From: Phycisphaerae bacterium
GTDB taxonomy: Bacteria; Planctomycetota; Phycisphaerae; Phycisphaerales; Phycisphaeraceae
DNA length: 64,000 nt
Direction of reading: 5' to 3'
Assembly: GCA_030432595.1 (NCBI GenBank)
Contig: JAUIGU010000004.1
Location: forward strand, 62,001 to 126,000
Every line of letters starts with the position of its first letter. Within the stretch, counting starts at the first letter, position 1. Below are positions 23,698 through 33,027 of this stretch, one piece after another. Both the position numbers and the translations under genes were made by a program. The notes beneath the pieces were generated by a model. The model was not told the DNA's origin. It was given only the letters and a program-made list of their open reading frames with translations, and did no database searches.

Positions 23698-26454
23698 TTA
23701 CTCCGGCTGGCTAAGTACGGTGAGCTTGCGCAGCGCATCGAACGCCTGCATCGGCGTCATGTCGTCGAGGTTGAGATCACGGAGTTGTTGGACGGCCGGG
23801 TGCTCGACGTACTCGGTGAACAGCGACATCTGTGGCACGCCCTCGCGCCGGCGTTTTGCCGGGGCGTTCGCGGACGGCGGGGCATCGGCGGCGGGGTGGC
23901 TTCCGGGGGCGGCGAGGTCGGCGAGGAGTTCGTTGGCGCGTTTCACGACGTCGGCGGGGAGGCCGGCGAGTTTGGCGACGGCGATGCCGTAGGACTTGTC
24001 GGTGGCGCCGGGCTCGATGCGGTGGAGGAAGACGATCTGGTCGTTCCACTCGCGGACTTTCACGTTGAGGTTGCCGACCCCCGGAAGGGATTCACTCAGT
24101 TGCGTGAGTTCGTGGTAGTGGGTGGCGAAGAGGGTGCGGCAGCCGAGCTGGGCGAGGTGTTCGGTGATGGCCCAGGCGAGGGCGAGGCCGTCGTAGGTGC
24201 TGGTGCCGCGCCCGATCTCGTCGAGGATGACGAGACTTGCGGGGGTGGCGTGGTGGCAGATGTTGGCGGTCTCGGTCATCTCGACCATGAAGGTGGACCG
24301 GCCGGCGTGGAGCTCGTCGTGGGCGCCGACGCGGGTGAAGATGCGGTCGCACAGGCCGACGGTGGCGGCGGCGGCGGGCACGAACGAGCCGGTGTGGGCG
24401 AGCAGGGCGATGAGCGCGGTCTGCCGGATGTACGTGGATTTGCCGGCCATGTTGGGGCCGGTGATGAGTTGCAGGGTCGAGGGGGTCTGGGGTCTGGGGC
24501 TTGGGGCTTGGTCTGCGATGGATTCTTCCCCCGACCCCAAGCCCGAGACCCCAGACCCCAGCTCCACGTCATTGGGCACGAACTGGTCGCCGAGGAGTTC
24601 GTCGAGGACGGGGTGGCGGCCGGCTTCGATGTGCAGGACGGGTTTATCGACGAGGGTGGGCGCGATGTAGTTGTGTTTGATGGCGCGCTGGGCGAAGCAG
24701 CGCAGCACGTCCAGCTCCGCGACGGCTTCGCTGAACGCGTGGAGCGCGTCGAGGTACTGCTCGCAGTCGCCGCAGAGCTTGGCGAAGAGTTCGTTTTCGC
24801 GGGCGACGGCGCGGTCCTTGGCGGACAGGACGTTGCCCTCGTATTCCTTGAGTTCGGGCGTGATGTAGCGCTCGGCGTTCTTGAGCGTCTGCTTGCGCGT
24901 CCACGCGCCCCCGGAAGTGCCGGCCTCGCCCGACTTTTTCATGAAGTCGTCGGCTTTTTGTTTGTTCGCGGCGGTGACCTCGATGTAGTAGCCGAAGACC
25001 TTGTTGTAGCCGACCTTGAGCGAGGCGATGCCGGTCTCCTGGGTGATCTTGCCCTGGTACTCGGCCAGCCAGGCGTCGGAGTCGGCCATCAAGTCGCGCT
25101 GGGTGTCGAGGGCGTGGTCGTGGCCGTCGCGGAAGAGGCCGCCTTCGCGCAGGTGGGCGGGCGGGTCGTCGCGGCAGGCCTCGGCGATGCGCTGCGACAG
25201 CGGGCCGAGCGCGTCTCGGACGGTTTCGATGCGGGCGTGGTACGGCGCGACGGACTCGCGCTCGGCGAGCGCCTCGGCGACGGCGTCCACGGCGGCGGCG
25301 GACTGTCCGAGCGCAACGAGGTCGCGCGGGCTGGCGCGGCCGACGGCGAGTCGGGCGCACAGGCGGGGCACGTCCTGCACGCCGTCGAGGGCTTCGCCGA
25401 GCGTGTCCACAAAGCGTGCGTCGTTTACCAGCGACGTGACCACGCGTTGGCGCTGCATGATCGCGTCGCGGGATGCGAGTGGGTAGCACAGCCAGTCGCG
25501 GAGCTTGCGTTTGCCCATGGCGGTGCGGCACGCCCGGCCGTTCTGCCCCAGGACGCCGACGAGCGAGCCGGCCGTGCTGTTGCCGCGCAGGGTGCGCTCG
25601 ACTTCGAGCGACGCGAGCGAGGTCTGATCGATGACCAGGTGGTTTTCTCGGGCGAAGCGTTGCGGCGGGCGGAGGTGGGCGAGCCGGGCGTCCGCCGATT
25701 TGTTTTCCCCCGGGCGTTGCGTTTCTAGCAGGTAGTGCAGCACGCAGCCGGCCGCACCGAGCGTCGGGTCGTCTTCGCGCAGCCCGAACCCGCCGAGCTC
25801 GGCGACGCGGTACTGCTTCTTCAATAAGGCCGCGGCTTCGGAAGGGCGGAAGGGCCATGCCGGCCGTGCGGTGAGCGGGCAGTTCTCCGGGGCGACCTCT
25901 TGCACGCGCGAGGGCGTGACGCCGTCGGCGGTTTCGCAGTAGAGCACTTCGACCGGGCCGACACGCGTGAGCTCGTCGCGCACGGAGTCGACGGGGAGCT
26001 CGGCGATCATGAACGCGCCGGTGGACAACTCCGCCCACGCGAGGGCGGCGCGGTCGTCGCCGAGGAACGCGACGGCGGCGAGCGGCGCGGGTCGGCTTTC
26101 GTCCAGCAGCGTGTCATCGGTGAGCGTGCCGGGCGTGATGACGCGGGTGACATCGCGCTTCACGACGCCTTTCGCCTGAGACGCTTCTTCGACCTGGTCG
26201 CACACGGCGACGCGGTGCCCGGCCTGGATCATGCGGCGCAGGTAGCCCTCGACGCTGTGGTACGGCACGCCCGCCATCGGCACGCCCTCGGTGCGCTGCG
26301 TGAGCGTGACGCCCAGCGTGCGGTGCGCGAGCTCCGCGTCCTCGAAGAACATCTCGTAGAAATCGCCCATGCGGAAGAACAGCACGCACCCGGGGTGCTG
26401 CTCCTTGAACCGGCGGTACTGCCGCATCGCGGGCGTGTCGGTCTTGGCGGGCAT
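23698..26454 (-). CDS. mutS: DNA mismatch repair protein MutS with a repeat-derived insertion
   Basis: A 918-aa mismatch-recognition ATPase. The N-terminal domain has RFKEQHPGCVLFFRMGDFYE (the Phe-x-Glu mismatch-contact motif is FRMGDFYEMF). The connector, lever and clamp domains follow, and the ATPase domain has Walker A GPNMAGKSTYIRQ, SLVILDEIGRGTSTYDG and ATHYHEL. The C-terminal helix-turn-helix is present. About 27 residues (roughly 631-658, Gly/Ser then Pro/Gln/Thr-rich: GSGVSGLGSGEE, SPRPQTPS) lie between the strand leading into Walker A and Walker A itself, where other MutS proteins have a short turn. The DNA of this insertion is a palindromic repeat also found near 49.7 kb. Diverges from priA. 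Confidence 0.95.
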   Translation of the reverse strand: MPAKTDTPAMRQYRRFKEQHPGCVLFFRMGDFYEMFFEDAELAHRTLGVTLTQRTEGVPMAGVPYHSVEGYLRRMIQAGHRVAVCDQVEEASQAKGVVKRDVTRVITPGTLTDDTLLDESRPAPLAAVAFLGDDRAALAWAELSTGAFMIAELPVDSVRDELTRVGPVEVLYCETADGVTPSRVQEVAPENCPLTARPAWPFRPSEAAALLKKQYRVAELGGFGLREDDPTLGAAGCVLHYLLETQRPGENKSADARLAHLRPPQRFARENHLVIDQTSLASLEVERTLRGNSTAGSLVGVLGQNGRACRTAMGKRKLRDWLCYPLASRDAIMQRQRVVTSLVNDARFVDTLGEALDGVQDVPRLCARLAVGRASPRDLVALGQSAAAVDAVAEALAERESVAPYHARIETVRDALGPLSQRIAEACRDDPPAHLREGGLFRDGHDHALDTQRDLMADSDAWLAEYQGKITQETGIASLKVGYNKVFGYYIEVTAANKQKADDFMKKSGEAGTSGGAWTRKQTLKNAERYITPELKEYEGNVLSAKDRAVARENELFAKLCGDCEQYLDALHAFSEAVAELDVLRCFAQRAIKHNYIAPTLVDKPVLHIEAGRHPVLDELLGDQFVPNDVELGSGVSGLGSGEESIADQAPSPRPQTPSTLQLITGPNMAGKSTYIRQTALIALLAHTGSFVPAAAATVGLCDRIFTRVGAHDELHAGRSTFMVEMTETANICHHATPASLVILDEIGRGTSTYDGLALAWAITEHLAQLGCRTLFATHYHELTQLSESLPGVGNLNVKVREWNDQIVFLHRIEPGATDKSYGIAVAKLAGLPADVVKRANELLADLAAPGSHPAADAPPSANAPAKRRREGVPQMSLFTEYVEHPAVQQLRDLNLDDMTPMQAFDALRKLTVLSQPE
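24483..24564. repeat. Palindromic repeat inserted in mutS
   Basis: The left part 24483-24506 is identical over 24 bases to 49650-49673. The right part (about 24532-24562) is a GACCCCAAGCC/CCAGACCCC-type inverted copy, so the unit can fold on itself. Its length keeps the mutS frame open. It encodes the Gly/Ser/Pro/Gln-rich segment just before Walker A. Confidence 0.75.
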
Positions 26455-26500
26455 GGGCGGGCAATGTAGCCGACGAACGAATTCCCCTTCTGATCCGTTA

Positions 26501-26552
26501 GAAGCCCATCCCTTTCAGGGCTGGGTACTCACGATGCCAGACCGTGGGCTTC
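26501..26552. repeat. Hairpin element in the mutS-priA intergenic region
   Basis: Arms GAAGCCCAT (26501-26509) and GTGGGCTTC (26544-26552) pair with one G-T wobble or mismatch. A smaller inner hairpin (AGCCC/GGGCT) lies inside. It lies in the 117-base divergent region that must also hold the promoters of mutS and priA. Shares the GTGGGCTTC flank with hairpins at 2720, 6970 and 42807. Confidence 0.4.
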
Positions 26553-26571
26553 GCTCACTAGACTTGGGTTC

Positions 26572-28941
26572 ATGGCAACGGGCGCGGATGATGGCGAACT
26601 GTTTGGCGATGGCGACGAAGCGCCGATCGGTTACGCGCTGGTCGCGGTCGAGCGCGGGCTGGACGCGCCGGACGGCGGGCTGACGTATTCGGTGCCGGCC
26701 AAGCTGTCGGCGATCCAAGCAGGTCAGCGCGTCGAGGTGCCGCTGGGCCGGGGCAACAAGAGCGCCGCGGGGTTTGTGCTCGAACGGCTCGACACGCCGG
26801 ACCCGACGATCAAGGTGATCAAGCCGATCAAGGCGACGCTGGGCGAGGCGGTGTCGCTGCCGGGCGAGCTGATCCGGCTGGCGCGGTGGACGGCCAGCTA
26901 CTACGCGTGCCCGCTGGGCATGGTGCTGCAAACGATGTTGCCCGCGGCGGTCAAGCGCGGCGTCGGGATTCACGCAAAGACGATGGTGCGGAAGTCGCCG
27001 GACGCGTTGCCGCTGGAGAAGCCGACGAAGCTGCAGACGGCGGTGCTCGACGCGGCACCGGCAGACGGCTGGATCGAGCTGCGCGACCTCGCGGACGCCG
27101 CCGGCGCGAAGACGTCTTCGCCCGTGAAGCGGCTGATCGACTTGGGTCAGTTGGAGACGCAGAAGGTGCGCGTGGTGGACGCCGAGCTCGAAGCGACTAC
27201 GCCCGACGAGAGAAACCGCGAACCACTCGAATTAACTTCGCCGCAGCAACGTGCGCTCGACGAACTGACGGACACGCTCGGCTCGTTTCAGGTTTCCTTG
27301 CTGCACGGCGTCACCGGCTCGGGGAAGACCGAGGTGTACCTGCGTCTGATCGATGCGTTGCGGAAGCGGGACCCGTCGGCGGGGGTGGTGGTGTTGGTGC
27401 CGGAGATCGCGCTGACGCCGCAGGCGGTGTCGCGGTTTTCGTCGCGGTTCGGGGCGTTGTCCGGGCCGCACGCGACGGGGGTGGCGGTGCTGCACTCGGG
27501 GCTGACCGCGGCGCAGCGTCACGCGCAGTGGCAGCGCATCCGGCGGGGCGAAGCGAAGATCGTGATCGGGGCGCGGTCGGCCGTGTTCGCGCCGCTGCCG
27601 GATGGTCAAAAGGGTTCCGAAAACACAGGCGCAACTTCCGGGGGCCTCGGTCTGATCATCGTCGACGAAGAGCACGACAGCTCGTACAAGCAGGACCAGC
27701 TCCCGCGCTACCACGCGCGGGACGTGGCGATCAAGCGGGCGCAGCTTGCCGGCTGCCCGGTGGTGCTGGGCAGCGCGACGCCGGCGTTGGAGAGCTACGC
27801 CCACGCGACGGAAGGGCGGTACCGGCTGATCAATCTGCCCGACCGCGTGCCGGGCGCAAAGCTGCCGACGGTGGAGATCGTCGACTTGGTGGCCGAGCGC
27901 AAGGAGCGTGCGCGCGACCGGCACGTCCACCTCATGTCACGCCGGCTCGAAGCGGCGTTGACGCAGACACTGGACGATCAAGGCCAGGCCGTGCTGCTGC
28001 TCAACCGCCGCGGCTACGCGAACTACATCGCCTGCCCCGACCAGGGCTGCGGCTGGCTGATGAGCTGCGAGCACTGCGATGCGCTCATGGTGTACCACCT
28101 CAACGCGAAGCTGCCGGACGGCGGGCTGGTGCGTTGTCACCACTGTCTGGCCGAGCAGCGGCTGCCGCAGGTCTGCCCGGACTGTTCGCGCAAGGTGGTG
28201 ACGTTCGGCATGGGCACGCAGCGCATCGAGCAGGAGCTTCAGCGCAAGTTCCCCGACGCCCGCGTGGCGCGGATGGACGCGGACGTGATGCGCACCGGGA
28301 AGGACTACCGCCGGACGCTCGAAGCGTTCGCGAACCACGAGACCGACGTGCTGCTGGGCACGCAGATGATCGCCAAGGGGTTGGACGTGCCGAACGTCCG
28401 GCTGGTCGGCGTGATCTCGGCGGACACGTCGCTGAACTTCCCCGACTTCCGCGCCGCGGAGCGCACGTTTCAGTTGATCGCGCAGGTGTCGGGCCGGGCG
28501 GGGCGGGGCGCGAAGCGCGGGCTCGTGGTGTTGCAGACCTTCAACCCCGACGACCACACGATCCGCGACGCGGCGGCGCACGACTTCGTCACGTTCGCGC
28601 AGCGCGAACTGGGCCTCCGGAAGGACGCGAGCCTGCCGCCGGCCGCGCGGATGGCGCGGATCGTGGCGCGCGACCCGCAGCGCGTCGAGGCGTTCCGGCG
28701 GATCACCGAGCTGCACGCGGCGCTGGCCGAAGCGAACACGCAGTTGGAGCTGGGCGTATACCTGACCCCGCCGGCCCCGTGCCCGATCGAGCGGGTGGCG
28801 GACCACTACCGCTACGACGTGCGGCTGCTCGCGGGGTCGGCCGCGGCGCTGCAGCGGCTGCTGACCACGCTGCGCAACGCCCGGAAGCTGGTGAGCGACG
28901 CCCGGGTCGCGATCGACGTGGACCCGGTGGGTTTGCTCTAA
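26572..28941 (+). CDS. priA: Primosomal replication protein N' (PriA helicase)
   Basis: A 789-aa superfamily 2 helicase that restarts stalled replication forks. The N-terminal DNA-binding part carries LTYSVPAKLSAIQAGQRVEV and VPLGRGNKSAAGFVL. The helicase core has Walker A GVTGSGKTEVYLR (about 246-258), the DEEH box in IIVDEEHDSSYKQ, VVLGSATPALESY and the C-terminal QMIAKGLDVPNVRLVGVISAD. The paired zinc-binding loops CPDQGCGWLMSCEHC and CHHCLAEQRLPQVCPDC are intact. The ATG at 26572 fits the family start. Divergent from mutS. Confidence 0.96.
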   Translation: MATGADDGELFGDGDEAPIGYALVAVERGLDAPDGGLTYSVPAKLSAIQAGQRVEVPLGRGNKSAAGFVLERLDTPDPTIKVIKPIKATLGEAVSLPGELIRLARWTASYYACPLGMVLQTMLPAAVKRGVGIHAKTMVRKSPDALPLEKPTKLQTAVLDAAPADGWIELRDLADAAGAKTSSPVKRLIDLGQLETQKVRVVDAELEATTPDERNREPLELTSPQQRALDELTDTLGSFQVSLLHGVTGSGKTEVYLRLIDALRKRDPSAGVVVLVPEIALTPQAVSRFSSRFGALSGPHATGVAVLHSGLTAAQRHAQWQRIRRGEAKIVIGARSAVFAPLPDGQKGSENTGATSGGLGLIIVDEEHDSSYKQDQLPRYHARDVAIKRAQLAGCPVVLGSATPALESYAHATEGRYRLINLPDRVPGAKLPTVEIVDLVAERKERARDRHVHLMSRRLEAALTQTLDDQGQAVLLLNRRGYANYIACPDQGCGWLMSCEHCDALMVYHLNAKLPDGGLVRCHHCLAEQRLPQVCPDCSRKVVTFGMGTQRIEQELQRKFPDARVARMDADVMRTGKDYRRTLEAFANHETDVLLGTQMIAKGLDVPNVRLVGVISADTSLNFPDFRAAERTFQLIAQVSGRAGRGAKRGLVVLQTFNPDDHTIRDAAAHDFVTFAQRELGLRKDASLPPAARMARIVARDPQRVEAFRRITELHAALAEANTQLELGVYLTPPAPCPIERVADHYRYDVRLLAGSAAALQRLLTTLRNARKLVSDARVAIDVDPVGLL

Positions 28942-29043
28942 AACCGGGCCGGATCGGCCTTTACGCCGGCCAAAACGTGTGGCATAATGTATGGGGTGCG
29001 CGTTCGGCGGCGGAATCGTCAAGCCGGACGCCGGGAGAAAACG

Positions 29044-30159
29044 ATGCCGATGAAGATGGTCCCCGGGAAAGGTCGTTGTGTCGCCGCGTCGGTGCGGCTG
29101 TGGCTGGCTGCCGCGCCGGTGGTGGTGGCCGGCTGTTTCGTGGGCGCCGCACCGGAGGCCTCGGCGATCACGATCCGCGAAGACGTCGCCATCAAGACCA
29201 TCAACAACCGCAGCAACCGCCCGCGCTACAAGTCCATCGGCCGGTTCGACACCAACGCCACGCACCGCTCGCTCGCCGGCACCGGCACGCTGGTCGCGCC
29301 CCAGTGGGTGCTCACCGCCGCCCACGTCGTCGACGGCGCCAACGCCCAGAAGTTCACCGTCGGCAACCAGACCTACAACATCGCTGGCTGGGCCGCGCCC
29401 CCGCAGTACGACACCGACCCCGGCTTCGGCTACGACCTCGCGCTGGTCAAGCTCGACCGGCCCGTCACCGGGATCGACCCCGCCGACCTCTACCGCACCA
29501 ACAGCTCCGAGCTCAACCGCACCGGCATGATCCTGGGCTACGGCTACTCCGGCACCGGCGCCACCGGCGAAAACAACCGCACCGCCCAGACCCTCCGCAT
29601 CTCCACCAACCGCATCGACGGCGTCCAGGGCGGGCAGATCCTCCTCACCGACTTCAACGCCCCCGACGGCAGTGGCAACCAACTCCACACCAACGAGGTC
29701 ACCCGCTTCGAGGGCGGCCTCACCCCCGGCGACTCCGGCGGCCCGGCCTTCATCTACGACGGCAGCAACTTCACCCTCGGCGGCGTCGCCGTCTTCGCCT
29801 CCGACGTCGGCGACGGCATCCTCGACGGCGACTACGGCGAGATCAACGGCTTCGTGCGCGTCCAGCCGCACATCTCATGGATCGACTCGGTCATCACCGG
29901 CAACCCGACGCTGCGGACGGCGGCGGCAACTGCGGTCGATGTCACGAAGCGTGGTGCCGGCACATTGACGCTAACTTCGACGAGCGAACTCGGACAAATC
30001 GAGGGTGGCACACTAAGTTCGATCGTTACTCCTCTGAGCGGTTCTGACCTTCCTCTTGATGAAAATGGCATTTATGTGATTGGGCAACCTGTTCCCGAGC
30101 CCGCGACGCTCGCGATCCTGGGCGGTCTGGGCCTCCTTAGCCTGCGTCGCCGCCGCTGA
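29044..30159 (+). CDS. Trypsin-like serine protease with PEP-CTERM tail (paralog A)
   Basis: A 371-aa exported protease. A signal peptide (about 1-41) is followed by a chymotrypsin-fold domain with the triad His94 (VLTAAHVVDG), Asp131 (YDLALVKLD) and Ser231 (LTPGDSGGPAF). A divergent segment of about 70 residues follows, Ser/Thr/Gly-rich and from DNA of lower GC. The end is PVPEPATLAILGGLGLLSLRRRR-like: a PEP motif, a hydrophobic helix and a basic tail, the exosortase sorting signal. GGGAG about eight bases ahead supports the ATG at 29044. It is paralogous to the gene at 33028: both share RSNRPRY, GYGYSG, TGENNRTAQTLR and RFEGGLTPGDSG. Confidence 0.93.
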   Translation: MPMKMVPGKGRCVAASVRLWLAAAPVVVAGCFVGAAPEASAITIREDVAIKTINNRSNRPRYKSIGRFDTNATHRSLAGTGTLVAPQWVLTAAHVVDGANAQKFTVGNQTYNIAGWAAPPQYDTDPGFGYDLALVKLDRPVTGIDPADLYRTNSSELNRTGMILGYGYSGTGATGENNRTAQTLRISTNRIDGVQGGQILLTDFNAPDGSGNQLHTNEVTRFEGGLTPGDSGGPAFIYDGSNFTLGGVAVFASDVGDGILDGDYGEINGFVRVQPHISWIDSVITGNPTLRTAAATAVDVTKRGAGTLTLTSTSELGQIEGGTLSSIVTPLSGSDLPLDENGIYVIGQPVPEPATLAILGGLGLLSLRRRR

Positions 30160-30345
30160 TCTTGGATTCGCCGACGTTTCTCTCCGTTTTTCCCGGCAAA
30201 TCTTCTGAAACCATTGCGGCTCGGCCGGGGTTGGCTTAACATATTCGTGGTTGGAGGAATGAGAAGCCTCCAGCCCACGCGGGTTCGACCCGTCATGTCT
30301 GACCTGCTTTGTAGTTGCCGTTGATCCTGGCTGGAGAGAAGAGAT

Positions 30346-31218
30346 ATGAAAACCGGTCTCTATGTCGTCGCGGGCTGCTCCGCGCTTTCGTTCGCTGCCA
30401 CGCCCGCCGCGGCCGGCACGCTCCTGCCCCAGCCGCTCCTGCAGTACGACTTTGACGCCTCGGGCGGCGGCGCGACCGTCGCCGACGACGGCACCGCCCC
30501 GCAGACCGACGGCACGCTCACCGGCGGCGCGGCGGTCTCCACCGACACGCCTGGCGGCTTCAGCGCCTTCTCGGTCGACCTCAGCAACGACGACCCGTTC
30601 GCCCACGTGTTCTCCACCGACGCCGCCGACCTCGACGGCCTGGGCCAACTGACGCTGACCACCTGGCTGAAGGTCAACGACTACACCTCCGGCAACAACC
30701 GCCTCGTCGCCAAGCAGGATGGCGGGAACTTTGGCGGCTTCAGCTTCAACATGAACGCCACCACCAACGACGGCGCGACCGCGCCCGACAACTTCCGCCT
30801 CGCCGTCTTCCTGGGCGGCAACGCCGGCGGCGACTTCGATGGCGCGTTCTCCGACGTCGATGCCTCCGCCGCCGACTGGGCCTTCCTCGCGGTGACCTAC
30901 GACACCACCACCTCCACCGTCACCTTCTACCAGGGCGATGAGACCAACCCGGTCACCGTGCTGGGCACCCCGCAGGTGCTGGGCACCAACCCCGGCAACG
31001 TCGACGGCGGCACCGCCCGCTTCGGCATCGGCCTCACCGACGCCGCGCCCACCGCCGACACCTCCGTCAACGGCCTGCAGGACGACGTCCGCGTCTACGG
31101 TGCCGCCCTCACCCTCGCCGACCTCGAGCAGGTCCGCCTGAGCAACCTGGTGCCCGAGCCCGCCGCGCTGCTGGGCCTGGGCGTGCTGGGCGCGGCCGTG
31201 ACCCGGCGGCGTCGCTGA
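30346..31218 (+). CDS. LamG-like domain protein with PEP-CTERM tail
   Basis: A 290-aa exported protein. A signal peptide (about 1-23) precedes a concanavalin/LamG-like beta-sandwich: LQYDFDASGGGATVADDGT, LTLTTWLKVNDYTSGNNRL, WAFLAVTYDTTTSTVTFYQG and LQDDVRVYGAALTLADLEQV. The C-terminus VPEPAALLGLGVLGAAVTRRRR is a PEP-CTERM sorting signal. Such domains bind glycans or other proteins at the surface. The ATG at 30346 follows a GAGAGAAGAG purine-rich stretch. It lies between the two protease paralogs. Confidence 0.9.
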   Translation: MKTGLYVVAGCSALSFAATPAAAGTLLPQPLLQYDFDASGGGATVADDGTAPQTDGTLTGGAAVSTDTPGGFSAFSVDLSNDDPFAHVFSTDAADLDGLGQLTLTTWLKVNDYTSGNNRLVAKQDGGNFGGFSFNMNATTNDGATAPDNFRLAVFLGGNAGGDFDGAFSDVDASAADWAFLAVTYDTTTSTVTFYQGDETNPVTVLGTPQVLGTNPGNVDGGTARFGIGLTDAAPTADTSVNGLQDDVRVYGAALTLADLEQVRLSNLVPEPAALLGLGVLGAAVTRRRR

Positions 31219-31281
31219 CCACGGCACGTCTCTTTGCCACGCGGATCGGTCGAGAGCACACGGAGTTTCTACAAACCCGTT

Positions 31282-31385
31282 GGGGGCCACGGTTGCTTGC
31301 GACCGTGTTCTGCTGTGCGGACATCGTGCGGGGCAAAAGTCCGGGGCGCTGGCCATCGTCACCGTCGCAAGCGACGGCGGCACCC
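31282..31385. repeat. Imperfect inverted repeat, ACGGTxGCTTGCGACCGT family
   Basis: Arms 31282-31307 and 31360-31385 pair at about 21 of 26 positions. The left arm contains a local stem (CACGGTTGC/GCGACCGTG) nearly identical to the one at 60782-60801. It fills most of the gap between the convergent LamG and LEPR genes and might act as a bidirectional terminator. Confidence 0.6.
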
Positions 31386-31422
31386 GCGATGAACGGTTCC
31401 CGATTGCTCGATCCCTTCAGGC

Positions 31423-32778
31423 TCACCCGCGCACTACGATTGTGGGCGCGATGAATTCGTCTAGCGTCCGCCCGGTCCGGAACCAGTAGTGCATGTCCGA
31501 CACCGCGGTGTGTCCTTCGGAAATGATCTCCTCCACGCGCTGCTGATGCAGCGGGCCGACCAGCGCGATCAGGCTGCCGTCTTCCCGCCGCGGCCGGGCG
31601 ATCCGCATGATCTCGCCGGTCAGCACGCTGTTCTCGATCCCGTAGTTCTGCGCGTGCGGGTGCCCGGTGTGCAGGTCGTCGTCCAGGAAGTTCTGGTCCA
31701 GCGACACCATGCCGTAGTCCCACCAGTGCGGCGTGAAACGCGTGGGCTTGGCCTCGACGATCACCTCGACGCCCATCGACCGCAGCTCCTCGGCGAAGCG
31801 GTGCGTGTGCGAGCCCTCCGTGGCGATCACCGCCGCGTCCAGCGCGATCGACATCCCCGCGTCCACCATCAGCCGCACCGAATCCATCGCCCGCTGACGC
31901 CAGTCCCACCAGCCCAGGCCGTCGAAGTCCGGGTCGTCCAGACCGCTGCCCACGTACGCGATCACCTCCACCCCCGCGTCCGTGATCGGCTTCCACGCCT
32001 CCACGAACCCCTGCGTCACGAAGTCCAGCCCCGCCTCCCGCGCGTGCAGCAACTGATCCAACTGCATGTTCTCGCCCGGCAGCACGCCCCACGGGTTGTG
32101 CAGCATGAACCGCGTCACCCCGCCCTCGATCTGCGGCAACACGTCCCGCTCGATCCACCCCGACCAGCCCAGGTTGTCGAGGTTCCGCCCGATGTGTCGC
32201 TTCGCCGGGTCCGCCCCCGACCACCCGATCGTGAACCAGCTCACGAAGTAGTCCGCCGTCGCCACCCGGTGCGCGCCCCAATTCGCCAGCAGCGCGTCGA
32301 GCTCTGCCTGGCCGATCGTCGTGGTCGGCACCTCCTGCACCCAGCCCTCGGGCACGCCCTGCGTCGCCGGGTCCTGCCCCCAGTTCTGGAGCAGCAGGTC
32401 CAGGTCGCCCTGGTCCACCTGGCCCGAGTTGTCGTAATCGCCCGGCACGTCGCTGGGCGAGAACGCCTCCCCCCAGTTCGCCAGCACCCGGTCCAGCTCG
32501 CCCTGGTCGATCAGCCCCACCGGCAGGTCGCTGCCCCAGCCGCCCGGCAGCCCGTCCGCCGCCACGTCCCGGCCCCAGTGCTGCAACACCAGATCCAGGT
32601 CACCCTGCTCCACCACCCCCGAACCGTTGAAGTCCCCCGCCAGCGACTCGGCCGACAACAACACCCGCGGCTCCAAGGGCTCCACCCGCGCCGCTCGTGC
32701 CGAAACCGACTGTCCGGCCCGGCCTGAACCGTCCGCCACCGCCTCCGACACGTTCTCCGGGGAACCAACCCTGTTCAC
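31423..32778 (-). CDS. Secreted LEPR-motif protein with dockerin-like repeats
   Basis: About 451 aa from a GTG at 32778 (GGAGG about ten bases ahead); an open frame extends to 32919 but adds a Gly/Arg-rich lead without sense. EPLEPRVLLSAESLAGDFNG contains the planctomycete LEPR motif, a secretion-associated signature. Two calcium-loop, dockerin-type repeats follow (GDFNGSGVVEQGDLDLVLQ with HWG, and GDYDNSGQVDQGDLDLLLQ with NWG), each ending in WG, plus degenerate copies. The remaining 300 residues look like a TIM-barrel or hydrolase-type domain (YFVSWFTIGWSG, DFVTQGFVEAWKPITDAGVE, VIAYVGSGLDD), not assigned to a family. Convergent with the LamG gene. Confidence 0.8.
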   Translation of the reverse strand: MNRVGSPENVSEAVADGSGRAGQSVSARAARVEPLEPRVLLSAESLAGDFNGSGVVEQGDLDLVLQHWGRDVAADGLPGGWGSDLPVGLIDQGELDRVLANWGEAFSPSDVPGDYDNSGQVDQGDLDLLLQNWGQDPATQGVPEGWVQEVPTTTIGQAELDALLANWGAHRVATADYFVSWFTIGWSGADPAKRHIGRNLDNLGWSGWIERDVLPQIEGGVTRFMLHNPWGVLPGENMQLDQLLHAREAGLDFVTQGFVEAWKPITDAGVEVIAYVGSGLDDPDFDGLGWWDWRQRAMDSVRLMVDAGMSIALDAAVIATEGSHTHRFAEELRSMGVEVIVEAKPTRFTPHWWDYGMVSLDQNFLDDDLHTGHPHAQNYGIENSVLTGEIMRIARPRREDGSLIALVGPLHQQRVEEIISEGHTAVSDMHYWFRTGRTLDEFIAPTIVVRG

Positions 32779-33027
32779 ACCAAGCCTGCCTCCGGGGTAG
32801 GGCAACACAACCGCCAGCCCACCGACCTTCCGTGCCCCGCCAGGGCGAACGCCCTGCCCGTCTACGTGAGACTCCCTGCCCCTCCTGGAGCCGCGCCAGT
32901 ATACCGCAAGCCCGTGCAAACCCCAGCCCTGCGCACCGCGAATCCGCCGCGCCTTTTCCCTTTTCGGGGCGTCCCTGATGCCTTAAGCTGCGGAGGTCAT
33001 CTCTGCTTCCACCGAGGGGTTCCGTTC

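Noticed and set aside
26886-30047. 1053-aa plus-strand frame overlapping priA and protease paralog A
   Set aside because: It is the alternate frame of priA and the protease; composition is Arg/Gly/Ala with no motif, while priA has full helicase motifs.
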